A DNA stretch of 33,194 nucleotides from positions 1 to 33,194 of the forward strand of contig CAZVSU010000021.1 in assembly GCA_964629645.1 (NCBI GenBank). The letters are read 5' to 3'. This DNA comes from JAAKFL01 sp964629645. GTDB taxonomy: Bacteria; Chlamydiota; Chlamydiia; Chlamydiales; SLFE01. Positions 23,024 through 31,170 of this stretch are shown one piece after another. The notes beneath the pieces were generated by a model. The model was not told where the DNA came from. It worked only from the letters and a program-made list of their open reading frames with translations, and ran no database searches. Every line of letters starts with the position of its first letter. The stretch's first letter is position 1. Made by a program: the position numbers and the translations under genes.

Positions 23024-23725
23024 ATGGATCGTTATATTATGGGAAAAAATTGTGTCCGCGAAGTAATGCGTCAAGCGCCGGAGCGCATTAAAAAACTTTT
23101 TGCGCAAAAAAACCAAGATCCCTTTCCGAATTCCGGAATCAAGACCGTTTTTAAGGATAAAGAGGCTCTATCGAAGATGGTGCAATCCGAGTCTCACCAG
23201 GGAGTTGTGGCGCTGGTTCAAGAGCGGCCGTTTCTTAATTTGAAAGACTTTTTAAAACAAGAGCGTAGAATATCCATTGTTTTGATGCTCGATTCTATTT
23301 TTGATCCCCATAATTTAGGGGCGATACTTCGGGCAGCCGAATGTTTTGGAGTTGATGCTGTTGTCTGGTCGAAAAACAGGGGAGTCGATCTCACACCTGC
23401 TGTCTCAAAGGTCAGTGTCGGGGCATCGGAGCTAGTGGATATGATTAAAGTGTCAAACCTCGCTGAAACAGTCAAACGGTTTCAAAAAGCCGGGTACTCG
23501 ACCTTTGGAGCTGATGCCGGGGAAGGCTCTCAAAGCTTATTTGGTTTTCACTTCCCCGATCGCTGCCTGTTGGTCTTGGGATCGGAAGGAAAGGGAATCC
23601 AAAGGCTAATTAAAGACAATCTCGATCAGCTGATCTCGATACCGATGCAAGGCCGGATCGATTCTCTCAATGTTTCCCAAGCCGCAGCTGTGTTCCTTGC
23701 GGCCTGGCAGACAAGATCCCCCTAA
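23024..23725 (+). CDS. rlmB: SpoU/TrmH-family RNA 2'-O-methyltransferase (RlmB-like)
   Basis: A 233-aa SPOUT methyltransferase. The N-terminal substrate-binding part begins RYIMGKNCVREVM, as in RlmB/TrmH proteins (YxxGxnaV). The three SpoU motifs follow: DPHNLGAILRAAECFGVDAV, LVLGSEGKGIQRL and ISIPMQGRIDSLNVSQAAAV, which build the trefoil-knot SAM site. The closest functional match is RlmB (23S rRNA Gm2251), but other TrmH family targets cannot be excluded. A TATGAT at 23012-23017 lies only six bases before the ATG and no Shine-Dalgarno is seen, so the mRNA may be leaderless. No aminoacyl-tRNA or rRNA gene is adjacent. Confidence 0.88.
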   Translation: MDRYIMGKNCVREVMRQAPERIKKLFAQKNQDPFPNSGIKTVFKDKEALSKMVQSESHQGVVALVQERPFLNLKDFLKQERRISIVLMLDSIFDPHNLGAILRAAECFGVDAVVWSKNRGVDLTPAVSKVSVGASELVDMIKVSNLAETVKRFQKAGYSTFGADAGEGSQSLFGFHFPDRCLLVLGSEGKGIQRLIKDNLDQLISIPMQGRIDSLNVSQAAAVFLAAWQTRSP

Positions 23726-23776
23726 TGTGTTTAAAAGAGAGCTGAAGCAGGGCTGTGATCGTTTTTCCAAGCGGAA

Positions 23777-24853
23777 TCAAATTGAGGAAAACGCTTTATG
23801 GCGGCTCGTCAAAAGAGCGGCGTGCGCTTCTGACAGCAGAAGCTCTGTCGCCTCCCAACTAAGGCAGGCGTCTGTTACAGAAACACCGTATTTTAAGCAG
23901 GATAAGTTTTCTTGAAGGTCTTGCTGCCCCTCCTCTAAATGGCTCTCCAAAAGCATCCCGACAATGTGTTCATTCCCTTTTTCTATTTGCTCCATGACGG
24001 AGCGGAAGACTCCGGGCTGAAGAGAGGGAGTTTTTCGCGAATTATCGTGAGAGCAATCGATTAAGAGAGACATAGGGAGGTTGTGTGTCGCGAGCAGCTC
24101 GAGAGCATAGGCGACAGAGGGGCGGTCGAAGTTGGGTTTTGACTCTCCTCCTCTTAAGACAAGATGGGCATGAGGATTTCCGGATGTTGTCAGTGAGCAG
24201 ACCTTTCCAAAGTCGTCGATTGCAATGTGGCTTTGAGACCGCTTTGCCGTGAGAATGCCGTTGACAGCATTCATAAGGTCGCCGTCTGTGGTGTTTTTAA
24301 ATCCTATTGGCATAGGAAGACCCGACGCTAGCTGCCTGTGTATTTGAGACGCCGACGTCCGCGCTCCCACACTTCCCCATGTCACGAGATCGTGGTAGTA
24401 GTGGCAAGTGAGAGGATCGAGAAATTCGGTGGCGATGGGAACGCCAAGTTCAGTGATTTTGAGCATAAGCTGCCGCGTTGTTCGAATCCCTTCGGCGATA
24501 TCTCCTTTTAGCGTCAGGTGAGGGTCGTAGACGAGCCCTTTCCACCCCGATGAGGTGCGGGGCTTTTCACAGTAGACTCTCATCACAAGGTGCATTGTTT
24601 CCCGGACGCTGTCGGAGAGAGCCTTGAATTTCTCAGCGAACTCAAGGGCTGCTTTTGTATCATGAATCGAACAAGGACCGACGATGAAAAGCAATTTCGA
24701 CACATCGCCTGACAAGATATTGGTCACATTTTCTCGAAAACTGTGTATGGTAGAGATGAGAAGATCATTTAACGGGAGTTCTTTCTTGATCTCATCAACG
24801 GTCGGCAGGGGAACAGCGGCGCTCCCGGGGTAATGATAAACGCGTGAAGACAT
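23777..24853 (-). CDS. aroG: DAHP synthase (type I, AroF/G/H class)
   Basis: 3-deoxy-D-arabino-heptulosonate-7-phosphate synthase, 358 aa, which condenses phosphoenolpyruvate and erythrose-4-phosphate as the first step of the shikimate pathway. The type I motifs are present: IVGPCSIHD (metal/PEP site, about residue 57), EKPRTSSGWKGLVYDP (the conserved KPRTxxGWKG loop), GARTSASQIHRQLASG and IDCSHDNSRK. The normal length (~350) suggests an intact enzyme. E. coli-type feedback inhibition by an aromatic amino acid is a family feature, but which one cannot be told here. It is divergent from the conserved hypothetical gene at 24872 with only 18 bases between the start codons. The 3' end faces rlmB. 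Confidence 0.95.
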   Translation of the reverse strand: MSSRVYHYPGSAAVPLPTVDEIKKELPLNDLLISTIHSFRENVTNILSGDVSKLLFIVGPCSIHDTKAALEFAEKFKALSDSVRETMHLVMRVYCEKPRTSSGWKGLVYDPHLTLKGDIAEGIRTTRQLMLKITELGVPIATEFLDPLTCHYYHDLVTWGSVGARTSASQIHRQLASGLPMPIGFKNTTDGDLMNAVNGILTAKRSQSHIAIDDFGKVCSLTTSGNPHAHLVLRGGESKPNFDRPSVAYALELLATHNLPMSLLIDCSHDNSRKTPSLQPGVFRSVMEQIEKGNEHIVGMLLESHLEEGQQDLQENLSCLKYGVSVTDACLSWEATELLLSEAHAALLTSRHKAFSSI

Positions 24854-24871
24854 CTAAATTAAAGGGCCCCA

Positions 24872-25663
24872 ATGGTAAAGACACAAGAATTTTTTTCTAG
24901 CATGATTGAAAATTATTCTGCAACCGATAAGCCGCTCGTCGCAGTAAAAAGCGTGGGGTCGGCCTCATCGGAGGGCTATTCTCTCGACTATCAAGCAGGA
25001 ATGATTCAACTCGCAGCTGACAACCCTTTTGGAGCTCTCTTTGCTTACAAAAAGGCGCAAGGAGCGCTTAAATCGGGGTTTATCAGAGAAAATTTAGGGA
25101 AGCATACGCCTCGGTTTCCCCTTCGCGCGTTTCATGGGGCGCTAGATGACATTCCCGCAGCTTTACAACTCGGTTACAATGCGGTTGTGTGTCACACGCA
25201 TGAAACCTTAGATGTCTACCGCGACTATGGTTTAAAAATCATTATGAAGGTTTCAGAGAAGGGCGAACTACCGCCGGTCGACTACATTTGGGTGCAGAGC
25301 CGCCTTGAATTAGTGGATGAAATGAAAACAAAAAAAGAAGCCATTGAAGAGGACATGGGCGGCTGGGAAGAGTGGGCCGAAGGAAAAGCCGGCTTGATCT
25401 ATCAACTCATTCATGGATCCGAAGAGCAATGGGTCAAGCTTTTCTTACATTGCGCGATCAAAGCGAAAAAAGGGACGCTTCTGGCATTTTCATCTGCAGC
25501 ACCGGATCTTTTTTGGATCAGACTGCGCCAACTCCTTGACCCGGTCGTCACTCCCTTGTTCGTTATCTGCGACCAGAATCGAGACATCAGTGAGAAATGC
25601 CGCGGCCATAATTTTTTTGGGGGCGCTACTTTTAATACAGAAGATGCTTTCTTTCTAAACTAA
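24872..25663 (+). CDS. Conserved hypothetical protein beside aroG, 263 aa
   Basis: A soluble protein with no signal peptide and no recognised motif. The sequence is mixed alpha/beta (GYNAVVCHTHETLDVYRDYG, LKIIMKVSEKGELP, GTLLAFSSAAPDLFWIRLRQ), suggesting an enzyme-like or binding fold. It is divergent from aroG with 18 bases between starts. In C. trachomatis I recall that the gene next to aroG (CT382) is a conserved hypothetical, CT383, and this gene may be its counterpart; that is positional inference. AAAGGG lies 9 bases before the ATG. A promoter would have to lie partly inside the aroG coding region. Confidence 0.7.
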   Translation: MVKTQEFFSSMIENYSATDKPLVAVKSVGSASSEGYSLDYQAGMIQLAADNPFGALFAYKKAQGALKSGFIRENLGKHTPRFPLRAFHGALDDIPAALQLGYNAVVCHTHETLDVYRDYGLKIIMKVSEKGELPPVDYIWVQSRLELVDEMKTKKEAIEEDMGGWEEWAEGKAGLIYQLIHGSEEQWVKLFLHCAIKAKKGTLLAFSSAAPDLFWIRLRQLLDPVVTPLFVICDQNRDISEKCRGHNFFGGATFNTEDAFFLN

Positions 25664-25705
25664 TAGCTGTCTATAAAGTTTTTATTTATTTTGTCGAATA
25701 TTTTC

Positions 25706-25734
25706 TTGATAAAATGTATTCCTGATGTTACAAT
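25706..25734 (+). promoter_or_regulatory. Promoter of the AGCS symporter pair
   Basis: TTGATA (25706-25711) and TACAAT (25729-25734) are spaced by 17 bp. Transcription would begin near 25741, downstream of the possible start at 25691. This supports the ATG at 25763, preceded by AAAGGA at 25743-25748. Confidence 0.6.
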
Positions 25735-25762
25735 TTTGGATCAAAGGAATCAAGTTGCCGTT

Positions 25763-27151
25763 ATGGAGACATTCGAAACAGCCCTTTTGACTCTTCGCGA
25801 TGCCATATGGGGGCTGCCTCTCCTTTTTCTTCTTTTCGGCACAGGTTTTTATTTAACGTTTCTATTGCGAGGCGTTCAGTTTCGCTATCTTGGTCTGGCT
25901 TTTCAACAAATTTGGGCCAAAGAGCACATGGAATCAGAAGGAGACATCTCGCCTTTTGAGGCGCTCATGACATCTCTTGCCGGCGCCATAGGGACTGGAT
26001 CTATAGTCGGCGTTTCGACAGCGGTGACTGTCGGCGGTTTCGGGGCCCTCTTTTGGATGTGGATCACAGCATTTTTGGGTATGGCGACGAAATATGCCGA
26101 GTCCCTTCTGGCGGTGAAATATCGCGCCGTCGACAAAAGAGGTGAAATGGTGGGAGGGCCGATGCACTATATCGAAAGGGGTCTTGGGATGAAGCACCTG
26201 GCCCTTCTGTTCGCCTTTTTCGCCTCAATTGCTGCGCTCGGGACCGGCAATCTTGTTCAGATCAATTCGATTGCTGAAATCGTCGAGAGCGCTTGGGGCT
26301 TCGAGCCGCTTGTCACCGGAACAGTTGCGGCCCTTATTGTCGGTCTCGTTCTGATTGGGGGAGTGAAGGCGATCGGGCGTGTCGCCGGCATGCTTGTGCC
26401 TATTATGGGTCTTTTTTATTTGGGGGGAGGCCTTGCAATCTGCGCTCTTTATTACGCCAAACTGCCAATGGCTTTCAACATGATTGTTCAAAGCGCCTTT
26501 ACCGGACAAGCTGCAGTTGGAGGATTTGCAGGATCGACGATGATGATGGCGTTGCAAATGGGCGTTGCCAGAAGCGTTTTTTCGAACGAAGCCGGCCTTG
26601 GGATCTCATCAATCTCTTCTGCCGCCGCGAAGGTATCCAGCCCGGCAAAGCAAGCTTTGATCTCGATGACGGGGGCTCTTCTTTCTACTCTTGTTGTCTG
26701 CACAATCACTGGGCTTGCCCTCGCTGTCACGGGTGTTTTGGGCCAACAAGGGTTAGACGGGGAACTCGTAAGCGGGGCCACTCTTGCCCTCAACGCTTTC
26801 CGTTCGGCTTTTTCAGGCGGAGCCCTGGTCGTCACAATAGGACTGCTTCTTTTTGCTTTCTCAACAATTTTAGCCTGGGCTTATTACGGCGAAAAATGCG
26901 TCGAATATTTGCTGGGAGAGTGGTCGGTCCCTTATTACCGAATCTGTTATTCTTGCTTGATTATTCCGGGTGCCCTCATAAAAATGAATGTCGTCTGGCT
27001 GATTGCCGACGTCACAAATGGCCTTATGGCGATTCCAAATTTGATTGCTTTGGTGTTGCTGTCCAAGGTGATTGTTCAAGAAACCAACGACTTTTTACGC
27101 CAAATGGAGGAAAGTTTTGCACATAGAAGGCTGGGAACGCGCCCTACTTGA
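25763..27151 (+). CDS. Sodium:alanine symporter family protein (AGCS), copy 1
   Basis: A 462-aa amino acid:cation symporter of the alanine/glycine AGCS family, with about ten to eleven membrane helices. The family signatures are present: GDISPFEALMTSLAGAIGTG (residues 60-79), GALFWMWITAFLGMATKYAE, GGPMHYIERGLG, and SVFSNEAGLGISSISSAAAK. The last is the C-terminal part of the family consensus and contains the Na+/substrate-site residues. It likely imports alanine or glycine with Na+. The start at 25763 is preferred to 25691 because the promoter lies between. It overlaps the second copy by 35 bp. Its relationship to copy 2 is clear by eye, with the same order of motifs. Confidence 0.93.
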   Translation: METFETALLTLRDAIWGLPLLFLLFGTGFYLTFLLRGVQFRYLGLAFQQIWAKEHMESEGDISPFEALMTSLAGAIGTGSIVGVSTAVTVGGFGALFWMWITAFLGMATKYAESLLAVKYRAVDKRGEMVGGPMHYIERGLGMKHLALLFAFFASIAALGTGNLVQINSIAEIVESAWGFEPLVTGTVAALIVGLVLIGGVKAIGRVAGMLVPIMGLFYLGGGLAICALYYAKLPMAFNMIVQSAFTGQAAVGGFAGSTMMMALQMGVARSVFSNEAGLGISSISSAAAKVSSPAKQALISMTGALLSTLVVCTITGLALAVTGVLGQQGLDGELVSGATLALNAFRSAFSGGALVVTIGLLLFAFSTILAWAYYGEKCVEYLLGEWSVPYYRICYSCLIIPGALIKMNVVWLIADVTNGLMAIPNLIALVLLSKVIVQETNDFLRQMEESFAHRRLGTRPT

Positions 27152-28508
27152 TGGTCTTTATACAGCGGTTTGGGGGTTGCCGCTTCTCGTTTTAGTTTCC
27201 GGTGTCGGCATCTACATGACGTTTCTCTTGAGGGGGATTCAGTTTCGCTATCTGGCCTATGCGTTTAAGGTGATGGTTTCCGGCGGCGACGAATTTAGCG
27301 GTAAAGGGGATATCTCCCATTTTCAATCTTTGATGACAGCTCTTGCAGCCTCCATCGGCATTGGAAATATCGCCGGGGTTTCGACAGCCGTTGTTGTCGG
27401 CGGATACGGCGCGCTATTTTGGATGTGGGTGACCGCTTTTTTTGGGATGGCGACTAAATATTCCGAAGCCTATCTTGCCGTCAAATACCGCCACATCGAT
27501 AAAAACGGTGAGATGGCCGGCGGTCCTATGTATTTTATCGAAAAAGGACTTGGGTGGAAGTGGCTTGCCGTCTGTTTTGCCTTCTTTGGCGCGGTCGCGG
27601 CCCTCGGAGGGGGGAATATGCTGCAAGCAAACTCGATTGCCGAGGCACTTGGCCGCTCCCTTTCGTTTCCCCACTATGCGACAGGCATCATCATGGCAGC
27701 GCTTGTCGGCTTGACGCTTCTTGGAGGCATCCGGACGATAGGACGAGTCGCCGGGCTGCTTGTTCCTTTTATGGCTTTGTTTTACGTGGGGGGAGCCAGT
27801 ATTGTCTTGATGTGGCACTACGATGCGATTCCTATGGCTCTTTGGCGTATCTTCGAACACGCTTTTACCGGTCAAGCGGCCTTTGGGGGTTTTGTGGGCG
27901 CCTCTGTTCTGACTGGCATGCAAGTCGGTGTGAGTCGTGGCCTTATGACGAGCGAGTCGGGACTTGGTACGGCATCGATTGCCGCCGCCGCAGCGAAAAC
28001 GGACGTTCCCGGTCGTCAAGCCTTGGTTTCGATGATTGGAAGCTTCATCGCGACAATTATTCTCTGCACGGTCACGGCACTTGTGATAGGCGTGACGGAA
28101 GTTTTTGGGATGACAGCGTCCGATGGCAAGATGCTGACAGGGGTGGCCCTGACTTTAGAAGCGTTTAATTCTGTGATCAGCTTCGGTAGTCTGATTGTGA
28201 CCACAGGGGTCATTTTTTTTGGTTTCACAACACTTGTCGGTTGGGCTTACTATGGAGAAAAATGTATCGAATACCTAGCAGGAGAGTCTTCCATTCCCTT
28301 TTTTCGAGTGGCCTTTACGCTGATCGTTTATTTGGGCGCTGTCCTTGAACTCGAGGTGGTCTGGAAGGTATCAGATATCTTTAATGGTCTTATGGCTTTC
28401 CCCAATTTGATCGGCATCGTGGCTCTATCGGGAGTTGTGGTGCAAGAAACGGCCGGTTTCTTGAAACAGATTGAAGATGAGAAGGTTGTCGGTTTGACAA
28501 CTATCTGA
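27117..28508 (+). CDS. Sodium:alanine symporter family protein (AGCS), copy 2
   Basis: A tandem paralogue of the previous gene, 463 aa, with the same motif order (GDISHFQSLMTALAASIGIG, GALFWMWVTAFFGMATKYSE, GGPMYFIEKGLG, SRGLMTSESGLGTASIAAAA). I place the start at TTG 27117 because GGAGG lies six bases upstream and the product then begins MHIEGWERALLDGLYTAVWG, matching copy 1. A TTG at 27072 would create a longer N-terminus within copy 1. The NEAGLG motif of copy 1 is SESGLG here, so substrate or ion preference may differ. Likely cotranscribed with copy 1 and translationally coupled through the 35-bp overlap. Confidence 0.93.
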   Translation: MHIEGWERALLDGLYTAVWGLPLLVLVSGVGIYMTFLLRGIQFRYLAYAFKVMVSGGDEFSGKGDISHFQSLMTALAASIGIGNIAGVSTAVVVGGYGALFWMWVTAFFGMATKYSEAYLAVKYRHIDKNGEMAGGPMYFIEKGLGWKWLAVCFAFFGAVAALGGGNMLQANSIAEALGRSLSFPHYATGIIMAALVGLTLLGGIRTIGRVAGLLVPFMALFYVGGASIVLMWHYDAIPMALWRIFEHAFTGQAAFGGFVGASVLTGMQVGVSRGLMTSESGLGTASIAAAAAKTDVPGRQALVSMIGSFIATIILCTVTALVIGVTEVFGMTASDGKMLTGVALTLEAFNSVISFGSLIVTTGVIFFGFTTLVGWAYYGEKCIEYLAGESSIPFFRVAFTLIVYLGAVLELEVVWKVSDIFNGLMAFPNLIGIVALSGVVVQETAGFLKQIEDEKVVGLTTI

Positions 28509-28546
28509 TTCGGTATAAGATAATCCTCTGACCTCAAGGAGGACTT

Positions 28547-29446
28547 ATGATTCCAAGCGAATTCTTGCATAAATACCCGGAAATTGCGGCCCTCAACCTC
28601 AATCTTAATAAAGGCCTCGGGTCTTTCAAGCTTAAAGAGATGCTCGCTTGTATTCAGTGCGTCATCGCATCAATGAATGCTTTGTCAAAGAGATCGTGGC
28701 CATCGGATGAAGAAAAAATCGATGTGACAGCAGTTGTGAAAGAAAAGTTATCGAAGGCCATCGCGAAACGTGAGACATTCGGCGCTTACCTTTGCAACCA
28801 ACTCAAAAAAGAAGCCAATTCAACAGGTTCAGGCCACCTGCTTTGCTTCGTTCCTTTCGACATACTGGATAAAAAACCGAAAGATTTTTTGGAGCTTGAA
28901 CGTCGCTATTACTGCGGCGAACTCGACCAAGAAAGCCTTCACATATTGAAAAAGAAAGATTGGCAACTGTTGAAAACCAGCCATGAATCACGCAATCTTT
29001 TGTCACAAATGTCTCCGAGATTTTTACGATTTGTTCTTTTTGAACTCATCAGCCCATCATCGCAAGAATATAGTTTATCGCCCCCTGTCGTGACTGTGTT
29101 AAAACAACACTCTCCCGTGGCTGATGCCGCAGAAAAGCTGAAAGTTTTTGGCGAACTTTTTATGGAAAAGCATGCTGACTTCAGTCGACCGATCAAATGC
29201 CTTTTTCTTGCCCGCCTGTTGGACGTTGCCTATGTCTTGTGTCAATCGCAGTCGCCTCACCTATTATCACTGTTGCAAAGGGAAGTGTCAGGGACGAAAA
29301 ATCGATTTAGGCCTTACTTAACAAAAGGGGCGGTTCAGCAGTGGATTCCGAGCGGGTTTTCGCTTGTAGATGGTATGCAAAGTTCAGATTTTGCGATGAC
29401 AAAGAGTGAAAAGAAGGCATGGAACTTTTTCAAATCTGACTTTTAG
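28547..29446 (+). CDS. Hypothetical protein, 299 aa
   Basis: Not recognised. It is a helical, Leu/Lys-rich, soluble-looking protein with no signal peptide and no clear membrane segment; cysteines are scattered (ACIQC, YLCNQ, HLLCF, YYCGE, YVLCQ). A strong AAGGAGG precedes the ATG by six bases. The sequence upstream carries a perfect TTGACA (28494-28499), with GATAAT 19 bp later (28519-28524), so it may have its own promoter overlapping the stop of the symporter gene. There is no obvious functional link to the neighbours. It could be a lineage-specific effector or a cytosolic protein; I cannot say which. Confidence 0.7.
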   Translation: MIPSEFLHKYPEIAALNLNLNKGLGSFKLKEMLACIQCVIASMNALSKRSWPSDEEKIDVTAVVKEKLSKAIAKRETFGAYLCNQLKKEANSTGSGHLLCFVPFDILDKKPKDFLELERRYYCGELDQESLHILKKKDWQLLKTSHESRNLLSQMSPRFLRFVLFELISPSSQEYSLSPPVVTVLKQHSPVADAAEKLKVFGELFMEKHADFSRPIKCLFLARLLDVAYVLCQSQSPHLLSLLQREVSGTKNRFRPYLTKGAVQQWIPSGFSLVDGMQSSDFAMTKSEKKAWNFFKSDF

Positions 29447-29531
29447 CCTTTCTCATCTTAAAAATGAAGTCGACTTCTGTTTTCGAATATGGTACTATTA
29501 TAGCCCATAATTCGACTAAGGAGTGACTTAT

Positions 29532-29903
29532 ATGAAACTAAACATGACTTCTTCAGCAACATCAGCCGCTGGCTGCGCCAACATTGACTCTAATAGTTTA
29601 AAACCTAAAGTTTGTCATGACACTCACATCTCGTTGAAAAATTTTCTCGAGGTGGAAAAAATGTATTCTGACGCATGCTTTATGAAGCAGAAGTATGTTT
29701 TTCTTGATGATGCTCAATGGAGTTTGGGTCGAGTCGTGCGATGCCAAAGGCAAATAGAAGAAGAGTTGGCATCTTGTGAGGATGACGATGAAAGGGCTGT
29801 TCAACTTAAACAAGCGTGGAAAGAAGACGAAGAGTTGAAAAAAAAGATCGAAGAGGCGATCAAAAAGACAGCTACTGTGTTTGTGGAGCCAGCCATCTCA
29901 TAA
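29532..29903 (+). CDS. Hypothetical protein, 123 aa, with acidic/basic helix
   Basis: A 123-aa protein. The Thr/Ser/Ala-rich N-terminus (KLNMTSSATSAAGCANIDS) has no Sec signal and resembles the disordered, Ser/Thr-rich N-termini of type III secretion substrates, but that is weak evidence. From about residue 40 there is a helical, charged segment ending in a Glu/Lys-rich coiled coil (EEELASCEDDDERAVQLKQA, WKEDEELKKKIEEAIKKT). The start at ATG 29532 is supported by AAGGAG; a GTG at 29523 would overlap that site. The 3' end overlaps the Nudix gene by 32 bp. Function unknown. Confidence 0.65.
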   Translation: MKLNMTSSATSAAGCANIDSNSLKPKVCHDTHISLKNFLEVEKMYSDACFMKQKYVFLDDAQWSLGRVVRCQRQIEEELASCEDDDERAVQLKQAWKEDEELKKKIEEAIKKTATVFVEPAIS

Positions 29904-30354
29904 TCACGGACAACGACTCTAAGGTTTCAGCGAAGATATCAACCTCCGGCCTTAAAGTCTCTAAATCCCTTTGGCTAAACCATTTCGCGGCGGCGATTTC
30001 TTTTTCATTGGGAAGGAGCTTTCCCCTTGAAGGACGGCCGACGAAGATTTGATCGATGTGTTGATGGGCCGGTTCATGATGATGGGCCGGTATGTTTTCT
30101 AAAAGACACATAAAAGGGCGTGGGATGCTGACAGCATTCGGTTTGTCTACCCAGAGATTTTCTTGTTGGATCAACTCGACGTCAAGCCCCGTTTCTTCTT
30201 TGGCCTCGCGTATTGCCGCATCTGAAGGGATTTCGTTTTGGTCGATATGTCCGCCGGGAGGCAGCCATTTTCCTAGCTTTCGATGATGCACCAAAAGCAC
30301 TTTGTCATTGCTGTCATTGATGATGTAAATGGTCGCTGTTAGCTGTCTTTTCAC
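29872..30354 (-). CDS. Nudix hydrolase
   Basis: A 160-aa enzyme with a complete Nudix box: G35-x5-E41-x7-REAKEETG (residues 49-56), which binds Mg and cleaves nucleoside diphosphates linked to another group. TATIYIIND at the N-terminus and WLPPGGHID before the box are typical. The C-terminal half (IDQIFVGRPSRGKLLPNEKE, AAKWFSQRDL) could set substrate choice, which is unknown. It sits downstream of mazG with an ATGA overlap (start 30354, mazG stop 30351). Both enzymes degrade nucleoside di- or triphosphate derivatives, which suggests a housecleaning pair. Confidence 0.92.
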   Translation of the reverse strand: MKRQLTATIYIINDSNDKVLLVHHRKLGKWLPPGGHIDQNEIPSDAAIREAKEETGLDVELIQQENLWVDKPNAVSIPRPFMCLLENIPAHHHEPAHQHIDQIFVGRPSRGKLLPNEKEIAAAKWFSQRDLETLRPEVDIFAETLESLSVIMRWLAPQTQ

Positions 30355-30974
30355 GTTTCTTGATTTCTGAATTCTTTTTCACATTTTGCCAGAACCTTTC
30401 GCAAAGCAATATCGGCTTCGACCCCATTTTCTTGGCACACTTGGATGAGTTCGTAGAGTTCGATCCCAAGTTTCATCTCAGAGTCGTCAGTTGCATCTAA
30501 TTTCGGCGCGAATTGGGCTTTTCCGAAAATTTTTGCCGCTTTTTGCGCCCGGAGGATCGAGGGAAGATCTTTTGGGATTTCGTCTAGGCGGCTTTTCCTT
30601 TGATGCTTTTTTTCTTCTTGTTTGATTTTATCCCACTGGTTAAGCACTTCTTCAGGAGACGAGGCGCTTGCATCGCCGTAGACGTGGGGATGTCGGCGAA
30701 TTAATTTTTCGTTAATATGATCCAGAATTTCCGGCATCTGGATCCCTTTTTCTTTTTCTCCAAGCTTGCTCAGGAAGACAACATTGAGAAAAAGATCGCC
30801 AAGTTCTTCGACGATTTTGCCCCGATCATTGTCGTCAATCGCCTCGACGACCTCATACGCCTCTTCGATCAGGTGTTTTCTAATCGACTTGAGAGTTTGT
30901 TTTTGATCCCATGGACAGCCGTTCGGTCCTAATAAATCCGATATGATTGCGACGAGACGATTAAATTCTTTCAT
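30351..30974 (-). CDS. mazG: Nucleoside triphosphate pyrophosphohydrolase MazG
   Basis: A 207-aa MazG protein that hydrolyses NTPs or dNTPs to the monophosphate and pyrophosphate. The all-alpha NTP-PPase core carries LIEEAYEVVEAI (E37-E38) and VEELGDLFLNVVF (E57 and D60) as metal ligands, preceded by the N-terminal LLGPNGCPWDQKQTL typical of MazG. Full-length bacterial MazG (about 260 aa) has two repeats; this one is shorter, with one clear core plus a degraded C-terminal half (FGKAQFAPKLDATDDSEMKL onward). It is upstream of, and coupled to, the Nudix gene. The start region faces the ffs gene. Confidence 0.93.
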   Translation of the reverse strand: MKEFNRLVAIISDLLGPNGCPWDQKQTLKSIRKHLIEEAYEVVEAIDDNDRGKIVEELGDLFLNVVFLSKLGEKEKGIQMPEILDHINEKLIRRHPHVYGDASASSPEEVLNQWDKIKQEEKKHQRKSRLDEIPKDLPSILRAQKAAKIFGKAQFAPKLDATDDSEMKLGIELYELIQVCQENGVEADIALRKVLAKCEKEFRNQET

Positions 30975-31014
30975 GCTTAAGGGAGTCTATCACGATTTGT
31001 TCATGAGATCAAGC

Positions 31015-31044
31015 TTGACCTCGGCCTTCTTCCTCATGTATGAT
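31015..31044 (+). promoter_or_regulatory. Promoter of ffs
   Basis: TTGACC (31015-31020) and TATGAT (31039-31044) are spaced by 18 bp, six bases before the SRP RNA 5' end. The hexamers and spacing are identical to those upstream of tal. Confidence 0.65.
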
Positions 31045-31049
31045 TGGCA

Positions 31050-31152
31050 GGTGCCGGGGACCTCATGGAATAGTCCCACTCGAACCAGGTCAGGACAGGA
31101 ATGTAGCAGCCTTAAGAGTTCGGGCCTATGCCTTGGGACAATCTCCGGCACT
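31050..31152 (+). ncRNA. ffs: 4.5S signal recognition particle RNA
   Basis: A small bacterial SRP RNA of about 100 nt. The terminal stem pairs GTGCCGG (31051-31057) with CCGGCAC (31145-31151). The conserved helix 8 Ffh-binding domain reads CAGGTCAGGACAGG then AATGTAGCAGCC (roughly 31086-31111), containing the GTCAGG and AGCAGC strands of the symmetric loop and a GGAA tetraloop. It binds Ffh and guides membrane-protein nascent chains to FtsY. The gene is immediately downstream of a good promoter. No strong terminator is seen before the convergent methyltransferase gene (stop at 31171). Confidence 0.92.
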
Positions 31153-31170
31153 TTCAATCAGGCACAACTC

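Noticed and set aside
25691..25762. N-terminal extension of AGCS copy 1
   Set aside because: The promoter at 25706-25734 lies inside it, and the extra residues are not part of the AGCS family.
29466..29477. Palindrome GAAGTCGACTTC as an operator or terminator
   Set aside because: A 12-bp perfect palindrome after the 299-aa gene, but the stem is short, no clear -35/-10 pair is positioned with it and no T-run directly follows.
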